Below, one piece after another: positions 37,442-47,100 of a stretch of DNA of 64,000 nt. Under the pieces are notes generated by a model. The model made no database searches. It saw nothing but the letters and a program-made list of their open reading frames with translations, and was not told the origin of the DNA. Position numbers and translations under genes: made by a program. Location of the stretch: assembly GCF_900112425.1 (NCBI RefSeq), contig NZ_FOLP01000009.1, forward strand, positions 205,083-269,082. The letters are read 5' to 3'. Source of the stretch: Variovorax sp. OK212 (GTDB lineage: Bacteria; Pseudomonadota; Gammaproteobacteria; Burkholderiales; Burkholderiaceae_C). Each line of letters opens with the position of its first letter. Positions within the stretch are counted from its first letter, which is position 1.

Positions 37442-37951
37442 TCAGTTGGCGTAGACGAAGTCGACGCGGCGGTTCTTCGCGCGCGCGTCCGCGCTGTCGC
37501 CGCTGGCCGCCGGCCGTTCCTCGCCGAAGGACACGGTCTCGATGCGTTGCACCGAGACGCCCTGCAACGCCAGTTGGCGCAGCACGGCCTCGGCGCGCTT
37601 CTGGCCGAGCGCCAGATTGTATTCGCGTCCGCCGCGCTCGTCGGTGTTGCCTTCGAGCCGCAGCGTGACCTCGGCCTTGTCGCGCATGAAGCGCTGGTTG
37701 GCCTCGATCACCTTCGCGCCTTCGGCGTCCACGGTGAACTGGTCGAAACCGAAATAGATGGTGCTCGCCGACGGCGCGAACACCGGTCGCTTGGGTTGCG
37801 GGCCGGCGCAGCAGGTGGGCTGGCCTTCGTCGCGCCGGGCGTCGCGCTGGGCGTCGGACGCACCGCCGCCGGTGGTCGGCGTGGTGCAGGCGCTGGCAAG
37901 CAGGAGCGCGAGCGCGGCGAAGCTGAGTCGGGTGGTTTGTTGCACGGTCAT
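37442..37951 (-). CDS. OmpA-family (Pal-like) peptidoglycan-associated lipoprotein
   Basis: Protein of 169 residues with a lipoprotein signal (FAALALLLASACTT, lipid Cys22) and a C-terminal OmpA domain: FGFDQFTVDAEGAKVIEANQ, LRLEGNTDERGGREYNLALG, QKRAEAVLRQLALQGVS and NRRVDFVYAN, containing the Asp and Arg that bind diaminopimelate. It would anchor outer membrane to peptidoglycan. It begins 7 bases after the RCC1-like gene stop in the envelope operon. Confidence 0.92.
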   Translation of the reverse strand: MTVQQTTRLSFAALALLLASACTTPTTGGGASDAQRDARRDEGQPTCCAGPQPKRPVFAPSASTIYFGFDQFTVDAEGAKVIEANQRFMRDKAEVTLRLEGNTDERGGREYNLALGQKRAEAVLRQLALQGVSVQRIETVSFGEERPAASGDSADARAKNRRVDFVYAN

Positions 37952-37958
37952 GGGAGGT

Positions 37959-39209
37959 TCAGGGTGGGGGTTTGCGCGCAGCGAGCGGAAATGCGATGCG
38001 CTGGGGTTCGTGCACGAACATCTCGGTGCGGTCGAACACGTCGGGGTAGCGGCCGAGGTCGGCCAGGCGCTGCCAGTTGCGACCGCCCCAGAGCCACAGC
38101 GTCTGGTCGTTCTTGATGCCGGCGCTGCCGTAGTCCTGCACCGCGATGCGCTTGAAGTCGCCGCCCATCGGCGCGGGCATGAGGTGGCGTTCGCCCTGGG
38201 TGCGCCAGCCCCATTCGAGCACGGTGCCGTCGCGCTGCAGGCCGAGGGCGTGCGAGTTGTCGGTGACCACGTTCACGAAGCCGTCGCCGATCTTCACCGG
38301 CGTGTTGCTGCGGTCTTCTTCCACGCCGCGGCCGAAGCCGTGCCGGCTGCTGCCCCAGGCCATGAGTTCGCCTGCGGCCGTGACCGCGACCGAATAGCCC
38401 GCGCCGACCGACACCTCGGCATAGTCCGGCCCCACGCGCAGCGGCACGTCGGACCCGGGCGCGGTGGGCTCGCCCACGCCGAGCTGCCCGACCCGGTTGT
38501 TGCCCCAGGTCCACAGCGAGCCGTCGTCGCGGATCGCCGCCGCGTGGTTGTAGCCGGCGCTGATGCGGCGATAGCCGTCGCCGATCTTCACGGGCAGCGC
38601 GCGCGCCTGCCGGGTGCCGTCGCCGAGCTGGCCGGACGCGTTGTTGCCCCAGGCCCAGAGGCTGCCGTCGGTCTTGATCGCGAGCGTGAAGTCTTCGCCC
38701 AGCGACACGCGCGCAAAGCCCTTGCCGATGCGCGCAGGGCGATGCTGCGCGCCGAGCAGCTCGGCATTGCCGTTGCCGATGAGCCCCTGGCCCCACGCCC
38801 AGAGTTCGCCGTCGGGCGTGAGGGCCGCCGCGCGCTTGGGCCCGCAGGCAACGGACGCAAAGCCGCTGGCGATGCGGGTTGCCGCAAAGTGCGAGAAGAC
38901 GCCGCTGGTGCCCGCCAGGAAGTCGAGTTCGTTGTCGTCGCCCAGGCCGAGCTGGCCGTCCGAATTGCCGAGGCTGCCGCCCCAGCTCCACAGCGTGCCG
39001 CGGTCGTCGAGCACCAGCGCGAAGTCGGCGCCCAGGCAGACGTCGACCGGTTTGCCGGTGGGGTCCGGCGTGGCCTTGGCTGGTGCCGTCCTGGTCTTGG
39101 TTTGGGCCCATGCATTGCCGCCTGGCGCACCCAGCAGCAGCGACACCAGCCACAGGCTCGCGGCCACGGCGCGCCGGCCTTGCCGGGGGAGTGTGATCAT
39201 GTTCAGCAT
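37959..39209 (-). CDS. Exported RCC1-like beta-propeller protein
   Basis: Protein of 416 residues with a signal peptide (SLWLVSLLLGAPGGNAWAQ) and about seven RCC1/BNR-type repeats of 45-60 residues, each with a core such as GSLWAWGNNASGQLGDGT or GTLWSWGGSLGNSDGQLGL followed by VSLGEDFTLAI-like strands. RCC1 propellers mediate protein contacts; bacterial exported forms are of unknown function. It overlaps the upstream gene by 7 bases. An alternative ATG at 39200 would shorten it by three residues. Confidence 0.88.
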   Translation of the reverse strand: MLNMITLPRQGRRAVAASLWLVSLLLGAPGGNAWAQTKTRTAPAKATPDPTGKPVDVCLGADFALVLDDRGTLWSWGGSLGNSDGQLGLGDDNELDFLAGTSGVFSHFAATRIASGFASVACGPKRAAALTPDGELWAWGQGLIGNGNAELLGAQHRPARIGKGFARVSLGEDFTLAIKTDGSLWAWGNNASGQLGDGTRQARALPVKIGDGYRRISAGYNHAAAIRDDGSLWTWGNNRVGQLGVGEPTAPGSDVPLRVGPDYAEVSVGAGYSVAVTAAGELMAWGSSRHGFGRGVEEDRSNTPVKIGDGFVNVVTDNSHALGLQRDGTVLEWGWRTQGERHLMPAPMGGDFKRIAVQDYGSAGIKNDQTLWLWGGRNWQRLADLGRYPDVFDRTEMFVHEPQRIAFPLAARKPPP

Positions 39210-39802
39210 GTGACAGCGGGGCCATCGCTTGGGGAACGCGCGGCGGCGGGCGGGCGCTCCCGCGGGGTCACCGCCTCGACCTTGAAGTTCATGGTGAAGA
39301 CGTCGGCCTTGCCTTTGCTTTTTCGCGGCACAAGGCGCAGCGTGGCCTCGCCGGGACGCAGCGCGCCGATGCGCAACGACGGCGTGGGGATCAGCGCGGC
39401 GCGGTCGGCCCCCGGCAGCACGAGCATGATCGACAGCGCGCGCGGCGATTGGAGCACGGCCGAGAACTCTTCCTCGGTCAGCACGCGCAGCACGCCCTGG
39501 CGGCTTTCGCTCAGTTCGACCTGCCAGTCGTCGGGCGTGCCGGAGGGCAGGGCGAGGCTGACCAGGTCGCGCTGGTCGAGCGTGCGCGAGGCCGGCGTCT
39601 CGGTCCAGGGGTTCTTCGCCGCCAGGGCGATGTAGTGGTGGCGATCGACCGGCGGGCCGTTCATCACGCAGGCGCCGGCGGACTGCAACAGGGCGAGTGC
39701 CAGACCGGCGCCAGCCAGCCACGGCTGCAAGCGTGTGGCGAGGGGTGTTCTTCTTTTCATGGTGGCGTGGGTGGCCTGTGTTGGAGGTCGGTGGAATGTC
39801 AT
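39203..39802 (-). CDS. Exported protein of unknown function
   Basis: Protein of up to 199 residues with a signal peptide (WLAGAGLALALLQSAGA). The mature part has RHHYIALAAKNPWTETPASR, a DDWQVELSESRQGVLRVL segment and a C-terminal GEATLRLVPRKSKGKADVFT, which looks like an Ig-like or protease-inhibitor-type beta domain. No family is named. ATG 39802 overlaps the upstream stop (ATGA); an ATG at 39760 gives 185 residues and a shorter leader. It is part of the envelope operon. Confidence 0.75.
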   Translation of the reverse strand: MTFHRPPTQATHATMKRRTPLATRLQPWLAGAGLALALLQSAGACVMNGPPVDRHHYIALAAKNPWTETPASRTLDQRDLVSLALPSGTPDDWQVELSESRQGVLRVLTEEEFSAVLQSPRALSIMLVLPGADRAALIPTPSLRIGALRPGEATLRLVPRKSKGKADVFTMNFKVEAVTPRERPPAAARSPSDGPAVTC

Positions 39803-40743
39803 GGTGCGCGCGGCACCGCGGGCAGCACGGCCTTGGCGGCGCCCATCAGCGCAAGCAATATCAGCGGCCATTCAGTCCAGGCATGAAGGCCCGCCGCAAT
39901 GGCGTACAGGCCCTTCGCCTGTGCGAAGTCGAGCCAGAAGCCCAGCAGGATCGCCGCGCACGCGGCCAGTGCCGCCGTGCGCCACGGCAACCCTTTCCAT
40001 GCCGGCCCCAAGGCCCGGGGCACCAGGTACAGCACCGCCAGGTAGTGAAGGCATTGCGCCCAGACCAGCGCCGGCAGCAAGGCCGCACCGAAGGCGGCCG
40101 AGCCGGTGTTGGAGGCCCAGCCCAGTTCGGCGGGCCGCCACGCGGTGGCCGGCGCGCCGGTGCCGAACAGCCAGAGCAGCAGAAAGAGCGCCAGCGGCGC
40201 CGCAAACACCAGCCCCAGCACCGCGCGCGCCGGCCAGGCGCCGATGCGGGCCGCAGCGGGCACCAGCCCGATGGGCGTGAAGTTGTGCGCGATGGCCAGC
40301 GCCGCCAGCACGCCCATCACATGCACGGTATCGGCCACCGCCACGAGCAAGGCCGCCAGCCCGGTGGCCGCCGGCACCAGCAGCCAGCGCCGTCGGGGGC
40401 CGGCGCCTTGCAGCAGCGTGAGGGCGCACAGCAGTGCCAGCGCCAGCGTGGTGGCGTCGCAAAGGGCGGCGGTCTCGGCGTCGATGCGGTCCAGCCACAG
40501 CATGGTGCGCGCGCAGGCCTGCAGCGCGAGCGTCCCGCCCAGGCACAGCCAGAAGGCGCGGGGCAGCACCGGCGCCCAGGTTTTGCGCACCCATGCCATT
40601 TCCCACAGGACGTGCGGCAGGCCGAACACCGCCAGCGCCACGACGTACAGGCCCGCGGGTTGCCACAGCGCCAGCGCGCCAAGGCCGAGCGCCGCGGGGG
40701 CCCAGCCGTGCGCGGCCAGCTGCGACTTCACCACAGGATCCAT
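39799..40743 (-). CDS. Polytopic membrane protein with conserved-looking histidines
   Basis: Protein of 314 residues with about eight to nine hydrophobic segments rich in Ala/Leu. Histidines occur at helix edges: FGLPHVLWEMAWVRKTW, VADTVHVMG, LAIAHNFTPIGLVP and QCLHYLAVLYLVPR. The spacing is loosely reminiscent of Brp/Blh-type membrane oxygenases, but the family GxPHGxxD motif is not met. Function unknown. It overlaps the small membrane gene upstream by 16 bases. Confidence 0.75.
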   Translation of the reverse strand: MDPVVKSQLAAHGWAPAALGLGALALWQPAGLYVVALAVFGLPHVLWEMAWVRKTWAPVLPRAFWLCLGGTLALQACARTMLWLDRIDAETAALCDATTLALALLCALTLLQGAGPRRRWLLVPAATGLAALLVAVADTVHVMGVLAALAIAHNFTPIGLVPAAARIGAWPARAVLGLVFAAPLALFLLLWLFGTGAPATAWRPAELGWASNTGSAAFGAALLPALVWAQCLHYLAVLYLVPRALGPAWKGLPWRTAALAACAAILLGFWLDFAQAKGLYAIAAGLHAWTEWPLILLALMGAAKAVLPAVPRAP

Positions 40744-41078
40744 CCCACGCAGACCGACGCCGCATTGGCGAGCAAGGACAGCAGCAGCGCCATGCCGAAC
40801 GAGCCGCCCAGCAACCAGCGCAGGCACACCGCCTCGGCCAGCACCACGGCCGACTCGACCAGCCACAGCCCCGCCACGTAGTCGTGCGTGCCGTAGTTGC
40901 CGATGGCCCGATAGGCCAGCGGGTGGGTGAGGCAGCTGGGCACGAAAGCCGCGGCGATCCGGCGAAGGGGCGCCAGCTCGTGAAAGTGGGTGAGCCTTCG
41001 GCGTGCCGTCGCCAGCAGCACGATGGGCGCCTCGACCGCCAGCGTGAGGGCCAGTGCCAGCAGCTGGCCGCCGGCCAT
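40728..41078 (-). CDS. Small membrane protein
   Basis: Protein of 116 residues with three or four hydrophobic segments (LLALALTLAVEAPIVLLATA; AGLWLVESAVVLAEAVCLRW; FGMALLLSLLANAASVCVGW) and a loop THPLAYRAIGNYGTHDYVAG. No family recognised. The ATG overlaps the preceding stop by one base (TGATG), so it is coupled to it. Probably works with the larger membrane protein encoded next. Confidence 0.75.
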   Translation of the reverse strand: MAGGQLLALALTLAVEAPIVLLATARRRLTHFHELAPLRRIAAAFVPSCLTHPLAYRAIGNYGTHDYVAGLWLVESAVVLAEAVCLRWLLGGSFGMALLLSLLANAASVCVGWILW

Positions 41079-41782
41079 CACTGGAACAGCTTGCGCCATG
41101 CACCGACCGGCGTGAGCACGGCGGGCACGGGGTCGGTCTCCGGCCGGCACAGCACCACCGGCCGCGTCAGCTGCTGGCGCCCGCGGCGGTAGATGCTCGA
41201 GGTCTCGGTCTCGCTCTTGCAAATGCCGTTCGACGGCACGACGGCGTCGCCGACCCGCACCTGCGCCACGCAGCTGTCGCCGGGCGCCTGGCCCTTGCAG
41301 AAGCGGTCGCTCACGGGCGCGGGCGTCTCGCACACCAGGCCCATGGCGGCCAGCGTGCGCCGGCCGTCGGGCTCGCGCAGGATGTCGGCGCACATGTAGC
41401 TGTCGGCCTGGTAGGGCTGCGAGGCCATCTGGCGATCGATCTGCGGCGGGTTGTCCGGCGTGCAGCGCAGGTCGATGAAGCGGTACTCGTTGCGGTTGAT
41501 GCCGCGCTCGCACTTGCCGGGGCCGCCGCCTTCGAACGCGGTGCCGGGAACCGTGCAGGCGTTGCCGACGCCCTGGCCCTCGCACGGCGCGTCGGTGCGG
41601 TCGAACGCGCCGGGGTTGCTCTGGAACCGTTCGGACAGCCTGGCGGCCTGTGGCGGCAGCACGTCGGCGGCCGCGAAGCCGGTGGCAAGGACGGCGGCGA
41701 GGCAAAAAGCCATGGCCGGCCCGATCCGCCGGCGCCTGGCGGCACTTGCACGAAGAACCACGGTTTGCAGGGATGGATTCAA
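41078..41782 (-). CDS. Cysteine-containing exported protein, first gene of the envelope operon
   Basis: Protein of 234 residues with a signal peptide (AMAFCLAAVLATGFAAA, cleavage near residue 38). The mature part holds about nine cysteines in pairs with Pro/Gly (APCEGQGVGNACTVPG; GPGKCERGINRNEYRFIDLR), suggesting a disulfide-stabilised periplasmic or surface protein. No family recognised. It heads an eight-gene overlapping minus-strand operon whose promoter must lie in the 256-base gap shared with the lanthipeptide precursor. Confidence 0.75.
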   Translation of the reverse strand: MNPSLQTVVLRASAARRRRIGPAMAFCLAAVLATGFAAADVLPPQAARLSERFQSNPGAFDRTDAPCEGQGVGNACTVPGTAFEGGGPGKCERGINRNEYRFIDLRCTPDNPPQIDRQMASQPYQADSYMCADILREPDGRRTLAAMGLVCETPAPVSDRFCKGQAPGDSCVAQVRVGDAVVPSNGICKSETETSSIYRRGRQQLTRPVVLCRPETDPVPAVLTPVGAWRKLFQ

Positions 41783-42038
41783 GCAGCGATCTATTCAGGC
41801 AAATGGTTGTCGGGGTGCCGCGCCGCGCGCCAAGGGCCGGGAACGGGGGCGGGGGTGGGCCGGCGGCGTGGCTGGGCATTCTCCCTGCGGCGGGGCCGCA
41901 AGCACCTCCTATGAATTGGGGATGCGGAAATCCGATACTTACCTCGATAGTTCTCCTTGGCGGTTGCGGGTTTTTCAAACGCCGTCCGGCGTTTCCGGCA
42001 ACCGGCGTCGGGTAGTTTTTCCACTAGGAGTTTTTCAG

Positions 42039-42209
42039 ATGATCGATTTGGACGCATGCATCGACGACGAAATGAAGTTGATCGAGGAAATCGACGACAA
42101 GGTCGAGTTCGCCCTGCATGACAAGGTGATGGAGACCGTCTTCAAGCCTTTCATGGGAAGCAAGGAACTGGTCTGCGCCCAGCAGTCGCGCTACAACCAT
42201 TGCAAGTGA
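42039..42209 (+). CDS. lanA: Candidate lanthipeptide precursor peptide (LanA)
   Basis: Peptide of 56 residues with TAGGAG 8 bases upstream of its ATG. The first 38 residues are acidic and helical (DDEMKLIEEIDDKVEFALHD), as in class II leaders. The last 16 residues, SKELVCAQQSRYNHCK, hold two Ser-x4-Cys units (S41/C46 and S50/C55) separated by AQQ, which would give two equal rings. There is no double-glycine leader end; a single Gly40 precedes Ser41. One tyrosine (Y52) is a possible sulfation site. It is followed by a terminator and then exporter, LanM and tailoring genes. No other precursor was found nearby. Confidence 0.75.
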   Translation: MIDLDACIDDEMKLIEEIDDKVEFALHDKVMETVFKPFMGSKELVCAQQSRYNHCK

Positions 42210-42256
42210 GGCGTGCGGGCCGCCAGCCGGCGCCCTTCACCGCCTCAGCGCGACAG

Positions 42257-42282
42257 AACGCCACGACACGTGGCGTTTTTTT
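42257..42282 (+). terminator. Rho-independent terminator after the precursor gene
   Basis: Perfect 9-base stem AACGCCACG / CGTGGCGTT, 3-base loop, followed by a run of seven T. It lies 47 bases after the precursor stop and just before the exporter start, so it should make precursor transcripts more abundant than those of the downstream genes by partial read-through. Confidence 0.9.
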
Positions 42283-42297
42283 GTGGGAGCTTCCTTC

Positions 42298-44115
42298 TTG
42301 AGCGATACCTTCGCGGCCTCGCCCGCCAGGCTGCGGGGCACGGCGCTGGGCGCCATCTTTGCCTCGGTCGCGCTGCGCCGGGGCATCGCGGTGGCTTGCA
42401 CGGCGCTGCTGGTGCTCGAAAAGCTCGTCGCCGTGCTGCTGCCGTTGATCTTCGTGAAGCTGCTGGCGCAAGGAACGCAGGGCGCGCAGGGTGAGCTCGC
42501 CCCGTCGATGCTGCTGCTCGCGCTGTTCTGCGCCGCCGGCGTGGCGGTGGTCTGCCTGAGCGAGTACCGCGAGGTCCGCTTCCTGTCGATCCTGCAGAAC
42601 GCCCAGAAGGCGCTGGTGCAGCAGGCGCTTGCCGCCTTCCACCGCAAGCCGCAGGCCTTCTTCGCGGCGCATGCCTCGCCGGAGCTCACCCGCGCGGTCA
42701 ACCGCGCGGCCTGGAGCGTGGACGCGATCTTTTCGATCGGCTTCTTCAACATCCTGCCGACCGTGCTGCAGGTGCTGTTCGCCTGCGGCGTGCTGTGGGT
42801 GCACCTGTCGGCGCTGCACGCCGCGCTGCTGCTGCTGATGGTGGGCCTGCTGGTCAGCATGACCTACCGGTCGGTGAACACCCAGCAGGCCCTCTACCGC
42901 GAGCGCATCCGCGAAGACAACAGGATCAACGCCGTGCTGGCCGACAGCCTGGTCAACGCCGAGACCGTCAGGGCCTTCGGCGGCATCGGCTTCGAGCTGG
43001 AGCGACTGTCGGCGCGCCAGGCGCGGCTCGACGTGGCCTGGCGGCGCCAGCAGACCCAGCTGAGCGCCGGCAAGTGCGCGCAGGCCTCGCTGATCCAGCT
43101 GAGCCAGTTCGTGCTGCTGGGCGCGACGGTGCTGGCCTCGACCGGCACGGGCATCGGCACCGCCGAACTCGGCGTCGGCCTCGTGATGGTCAGCATGTAC
43201 GTCGCGCAGGTGTTCGGTCCGCTGGAGTCGGTCGGGCTGCTGTACAGCAGCTTCACCCATGCCTTCATCGACCTGCGCGAGCTCGACGCGCTGACGCGCG
43301 ACGCGCCGCCGGCGCCCGAGGCCAAGGCTGCCGCCGACGCGCCAGAAGCGCCAGAGGCGCCTGCCCCCGCGCCGCTGCAGGCCCAGTGCGTCTCGGTCGC
43401 CGTCGACGGCAAGACCCTGCTGGACGCGGTGAGCCTGCGGTTGCCGGCCCGGGGCAAGATCGCGCTGGTGGGGCCCACCGGCTCCGGCAAGACCACCCTG
43501 GCGCGGGCGTTGACCGGCATGGGCCCGCTCAGCGCGGGCCGGCTGCTGCTGAACGACGTGCCCGCCACGCCCGAAACGATGCTGCGCCACGCGCTCTACG
43601 TGTCGCAGACCACCGGCCTGTTCGACGACACGCTCGAATACAACATCGGCTACGGCAATCGCGAAGTGCAGGCCGCCCAGCTCGGCGCGGCCGTCGAGCG
43701 GGCGCAGCTTGCCTCCATGCTGAAGGAGCGCGAGGCGGGGCTGGCGTCGCCGTGTGGCGAACTGGGCGCGCGGCTGTCGGGCGGGGAGCGCCAGCGCATC
43801 GCCGTGGCGCGCGCGTTGCTCAACGCACGGCCGGTGATGGTGTTCGACGAGATCACCGCACAGCTCGACGCCGTCACCGAGACGGCCATCTTCGCGGCGC
43901 TCGACCGGCTCGCGCAGGACGCGCTGGTGGTGCACGTCACCCACCATCTCGAGATGGTCGCGGACGCCGAGCGCATCTTCTGCTTTGCCGGCGGGCGCCT
44001 GGCCGAGCAAGGCACGCACGACGAACTCATGCGCAACCGCGGCGGCTACGCCGCGCTGTGGGACGCGCGCATGCAGGCGCTGGGCGTGCGGCCCCTGCTC
44101 GGCAAGGCGGCCTGA
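42298..44115 (+). CDS. ABC exporter (fused membrane and ATPase domains) of the lanthipeptide cluster
   Basis: Half-transporter of 605 residues: six membrane segments (residues about 15-310), an Ala/Pro linker and an ATPase domain with Walker A GPTGSGKTT (392-400), signature LSGGERQRI (from 493) and Walker B MVFDEIT (D517, E518). Start TTG 42298 follows GGGAG by 8 bases; a GTG at 42283 lies on the terminator T-run. There is no N-terminal C39 peptidase domain, so this exporter cannot itself trim the leader. It probably moves the modified peptide across the inner membrane. Confidence 0.9.
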   Translation: MSDTFAASPARLRGTALGAIFASVALRRGIAVACTALLVLEKLVAVLLPLIFVKLLAQGTQGAQGELAPSMLLLALFCAAGVAVVCLSEYREVRFLSILQNAQKALVQQALAAFHRKPQAFFAAHASPELTRAVNRAAWSVDAIFSIGFFNILPTVLQVLFACGVLWVHLSALHAALLLLMVGLLVSMTYRSVNTQQALYRERIREDNRINAVLADSLVNAETVRAFGGIGFELERLSARQARLDVAWRRQQTQLSAGKCAQASLIQLSQFVLLGATVLASTGTGIGTAELGVGLVMVSMYVAQVFGPLESVGLLYSSFTHAFIDLRELDALTRDAPPAPEAKAAADAPEAPEAPAPAPLQAQCVSVAVDGKTLLDAVSLRLPARGKIALVGPTGSGKTTLARALTGMGPLSAGRLLLNDVPATPETMLRHALYVSQTTGLFDDTLEYNIGYGNREVQAAQLGAAVERAQLASMLKEREAGLASPCGELGARLSGGERQRIAVARALLNARPVMVFDEITAQLDAVTETAIFAALDRLAQDALVVHVTHHLEMVADAERIFCFAGGRLAEQGTHDELMRNRGGYAALWDARMQALGVRPLLGKAA

Positions 44116-44116
44116 G

Positions 44117-47100
44117 ATGGACGCGCAACGGTTTCTCGAACTGTTCGCGCCGCGTGCCGCCACGCTGGACGAGCACCTCGGCGCGCCCTGGCTCGCGGCC
44201 CACGACGGCACGGGCGCGCAGGCCGTGGCCGAGCGCCGCATCGCCCGCTGGCAGCAGGCCTGCAACCGCTTCGAGCCCGAGGGCTTCGCCAAGCGCGTGA
44301 ACTGGAAGTTTCCCTCGGGCGCACCCGCGCTCGCGCAGCGGCTGGGGCCCAAGACACTGGTGTCGCCGCAAGGCGTGCCGGCGTGGATGGCGCAGGCCTG
44401 GCACTTCGTGTCGGAACTCTGCGCGCAGCCGCCGCGCGATGCGGAGGTGGCGCGCGAGCCGCTGCCGTTCGAAGACCTGTTCACCGGCTTCGCCGCGCGC
44501 GAGTCGCACCGGCTGCGCGAAACGCTCAGCGCCGCGCAGGCCGGCTGCTTTGCCGACGGGTGCTTCCGCGCACTCGAGCGTCAGCTGGTCGCCGACCTGG
44601 CGGAGGTCTTCGGCTACGCGCTGGAGCACGAGTTCTCGCTGTTCCGAGTGAACCATCCGCAGCGCGAGGCCACGGGCGCGCCCGAGCGGCTGTACCGCGA
44701 GTTCATCGCGCGGCTGCGCGCGGGCGAGCTCTTTGCCTTCGCCATCAAGTACGCGGCATTGACCCGGCTCGCCTGCCAGGCGCGCGGCCAGTGGCGCGAC
44801 CATGCCGCCAAGCTGTTGACGCGCTTCGCGCAGGACCGCGAGGCACTGGCCGGCTGGCTGGGCGTGGCGCCGCAGGGGTTGCGCGTGGAGGCGCTGCACT
44901 GCGCCCTGTCGGACCGCCACCAGGGCGGCCAGAGCGTGGTCCGGCTGCAGCTGTCGCAGGGCGGCGGCATCTACTACAAGTGCCGCGCCATGGCGCTCGA
45001 ACACGCGATGGGCGAGCTGCTCGAGCACGTGTCGGGCCCGGCCGGCGCTGACGTGCCCGGGTTGGCCGCCTTGCTGCCGCGCGTGCTGCCGCGCGGCGAC
45101 CACGGCTGGGCACAGGGCGTCACTGCCGCCGCGCCCGAGCTGTCGCGCTACTACGCCGCGGCCGGCGGCGGCCTGGCCGCGTCGTGGGTGCTGGGCGCCA
45201 CCGACCTGCATGACGAGAACGTCCTCATGGCCGCGGCCGGCCCCGCCATCGTCGATGCGGAAATGTTCGCCTCGCCCAAGCCGCGGCGCTTCGGCGGGTC
45301 GGCCGTGTCCGACCTGAACGTGGCCGAGCTCGACACCGTGCTGCGCTGCGGCCTGCTGCCGCATTGGCAGACCTTCGGCGACGGGCGCCGGCTGCAGGTC
45401 AACGGGCTCGGCGGCACCCGCGTCGCGGCCTTGGGCGTGAAGGCGGTGGCCTGGGAACACGTCAACACCGACCGCATGGCGCGCCGCATGCTGGAGGTGG
45501 AGGCGCACGACATCCCGGTGACGGATGTGCCCGCCCACGAACCGGCCGACTTCGAGGCCGAGATCATCGCGGGCTTCGAGCGGGGCTGCGCCGCGCTGGC
45601 GCGCGCGCTCGGTGGCGAGGGCGACTGGCCTCGTTGGCGCGAGCGGCTCTCCGGGCTTCCCGTGCGCTTTCTGTTTCGCGACACGCGCGTCTACGCCATG
45701 TTGAGGCAGCGCTTGCTGGACCCGCGCCATGCGCAGCATGTGCTGGACTTCGAGCTGGAGATCGAACAGCTGGTTTCCACGCTGGTGATCGACGACGCTT
45801 TTCCGCAGCTGCAGGCGCTGTTCGAGGCGGAGAAGAAGGCCATCCTGCAAGGCGACGTTCCGTACTTTCTGGCCCGCACCGACAGCGGCCACTGGCAGCC
45901 TGGCGCGGACACCGGCGATGCGCAGGGCGCGCTCGCGCTGTTCTCGGTGTCCGGCGTGGACGTCATTGCGCAGAACATCGCGGGCCTCACGAGCGAGCGG
46001 CTGGCGTTCCAGGCGTCGCTCATCCGCGCGACGCTGTTCGCGTCGCGTCCTCCGGGTGGGCCGGACAACCCTGCGGGCGAGGCTCGCGGCATGGCCGCGC
46101 CGGCCGTGCACGGCACGGGCGGCACCGACCCGATGGCCGCGGCGCAGCGCATCGGCGAACAGCTGCTGGCATCGGCCATCCGGGGGCGCACCGGCAGCAT
46201 CGACGACCTGAGCTGGATCGCGCCGCAGATGGCCGGGCGCGACGGCTGCATGAACGTGCGCTCGCTGGGCTGCAGCCTGTACGACGGCCGCGCCGGCGTG
46301 GGGCTCTTTCTGGCCGCGCTGGCCAGGTACGGCGCGCAGCCGCGCTTCGAGGCGGCGGCCCGCGCCGTGTTCGAGCCCATCCTGCAAGGCACCTACCTGG
46401 CGCGCCGCACCGAGGACCTCGATGGCGTGCGCGGCGGGCAGGTGGGCCGAGCCTCGCTGCTGTACGGCCTGCACGCCGCGGGCGTGCTGCTGCGCGAGCC
46501 GCGCTGGGTCGAAGTGGCGCGGCGCGAGGCCCGCCGTTGCAGCGCCGCCGACATCGCGGAGAACCCCTGCGCGGATTGGATCAGCGGCCTTTCGGGCGAG
46601 CTGGCGGCGCTGCAGTCAGTGCTGGGCGCGCTGCCCCGCGACCGGCTCGATGCGGGCCTGCTGCGCCTGGTCGAACTGCGCCGCGACGCCGGCGCACCGG
46701 GCGGCGGCTGGTGGGCCGCGCCAGACATGCCCGAGGGCCTCGCGGGCGCGGGTCATGGCGTGGCCGGCATCGCGCAGGCCCTGGTCCGGCTCTACCCGGG
46801 CAACGAGGCGGCCGGCGCCTGCCTGGACGCCGCGCTGCGGTGGTTGCACGCGCGCTGGCAGCCGCGGCGCGCGGGGTGGTTGCCCTCGGCCGGCAACGAG
46901 GCCGGTGGCGCGCTGCCCGACACCTGGGCCCATGGCAGCGTCGGCATCGTCATGATGACGCAGGGCATCGACGCCGGCCGCGAAGCACACCGTGTGCAGG
47001 GCCGCAGCGAGGCGCTCGCACGGCTGCGCACCGCGCCGTTGTCCGACTGGGACACGTTGGCCACCGGCAACTGCGGCGCGATCGACATGTTCCTCTCCCT

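Noticed and set aside
41783..42038. A second precursor peptide in the divergent gap
   Set aside because: Short frames exist, but none has a ribosome binding site plus a Ser/Thr/Cys-rich end.
42283..42300. GTG at 42283 as exporter start
   Set aside because: It lies directly on the terminator T-run without a ribosome binding site; TTG 42298 has GGGAG at the right distance.
42151..44484. 777-codon minus-strand frame across the exporter
   Set aside because: Antisense shadow; the plus strand encodes a complete ABC exporter with all ATPase motifs.
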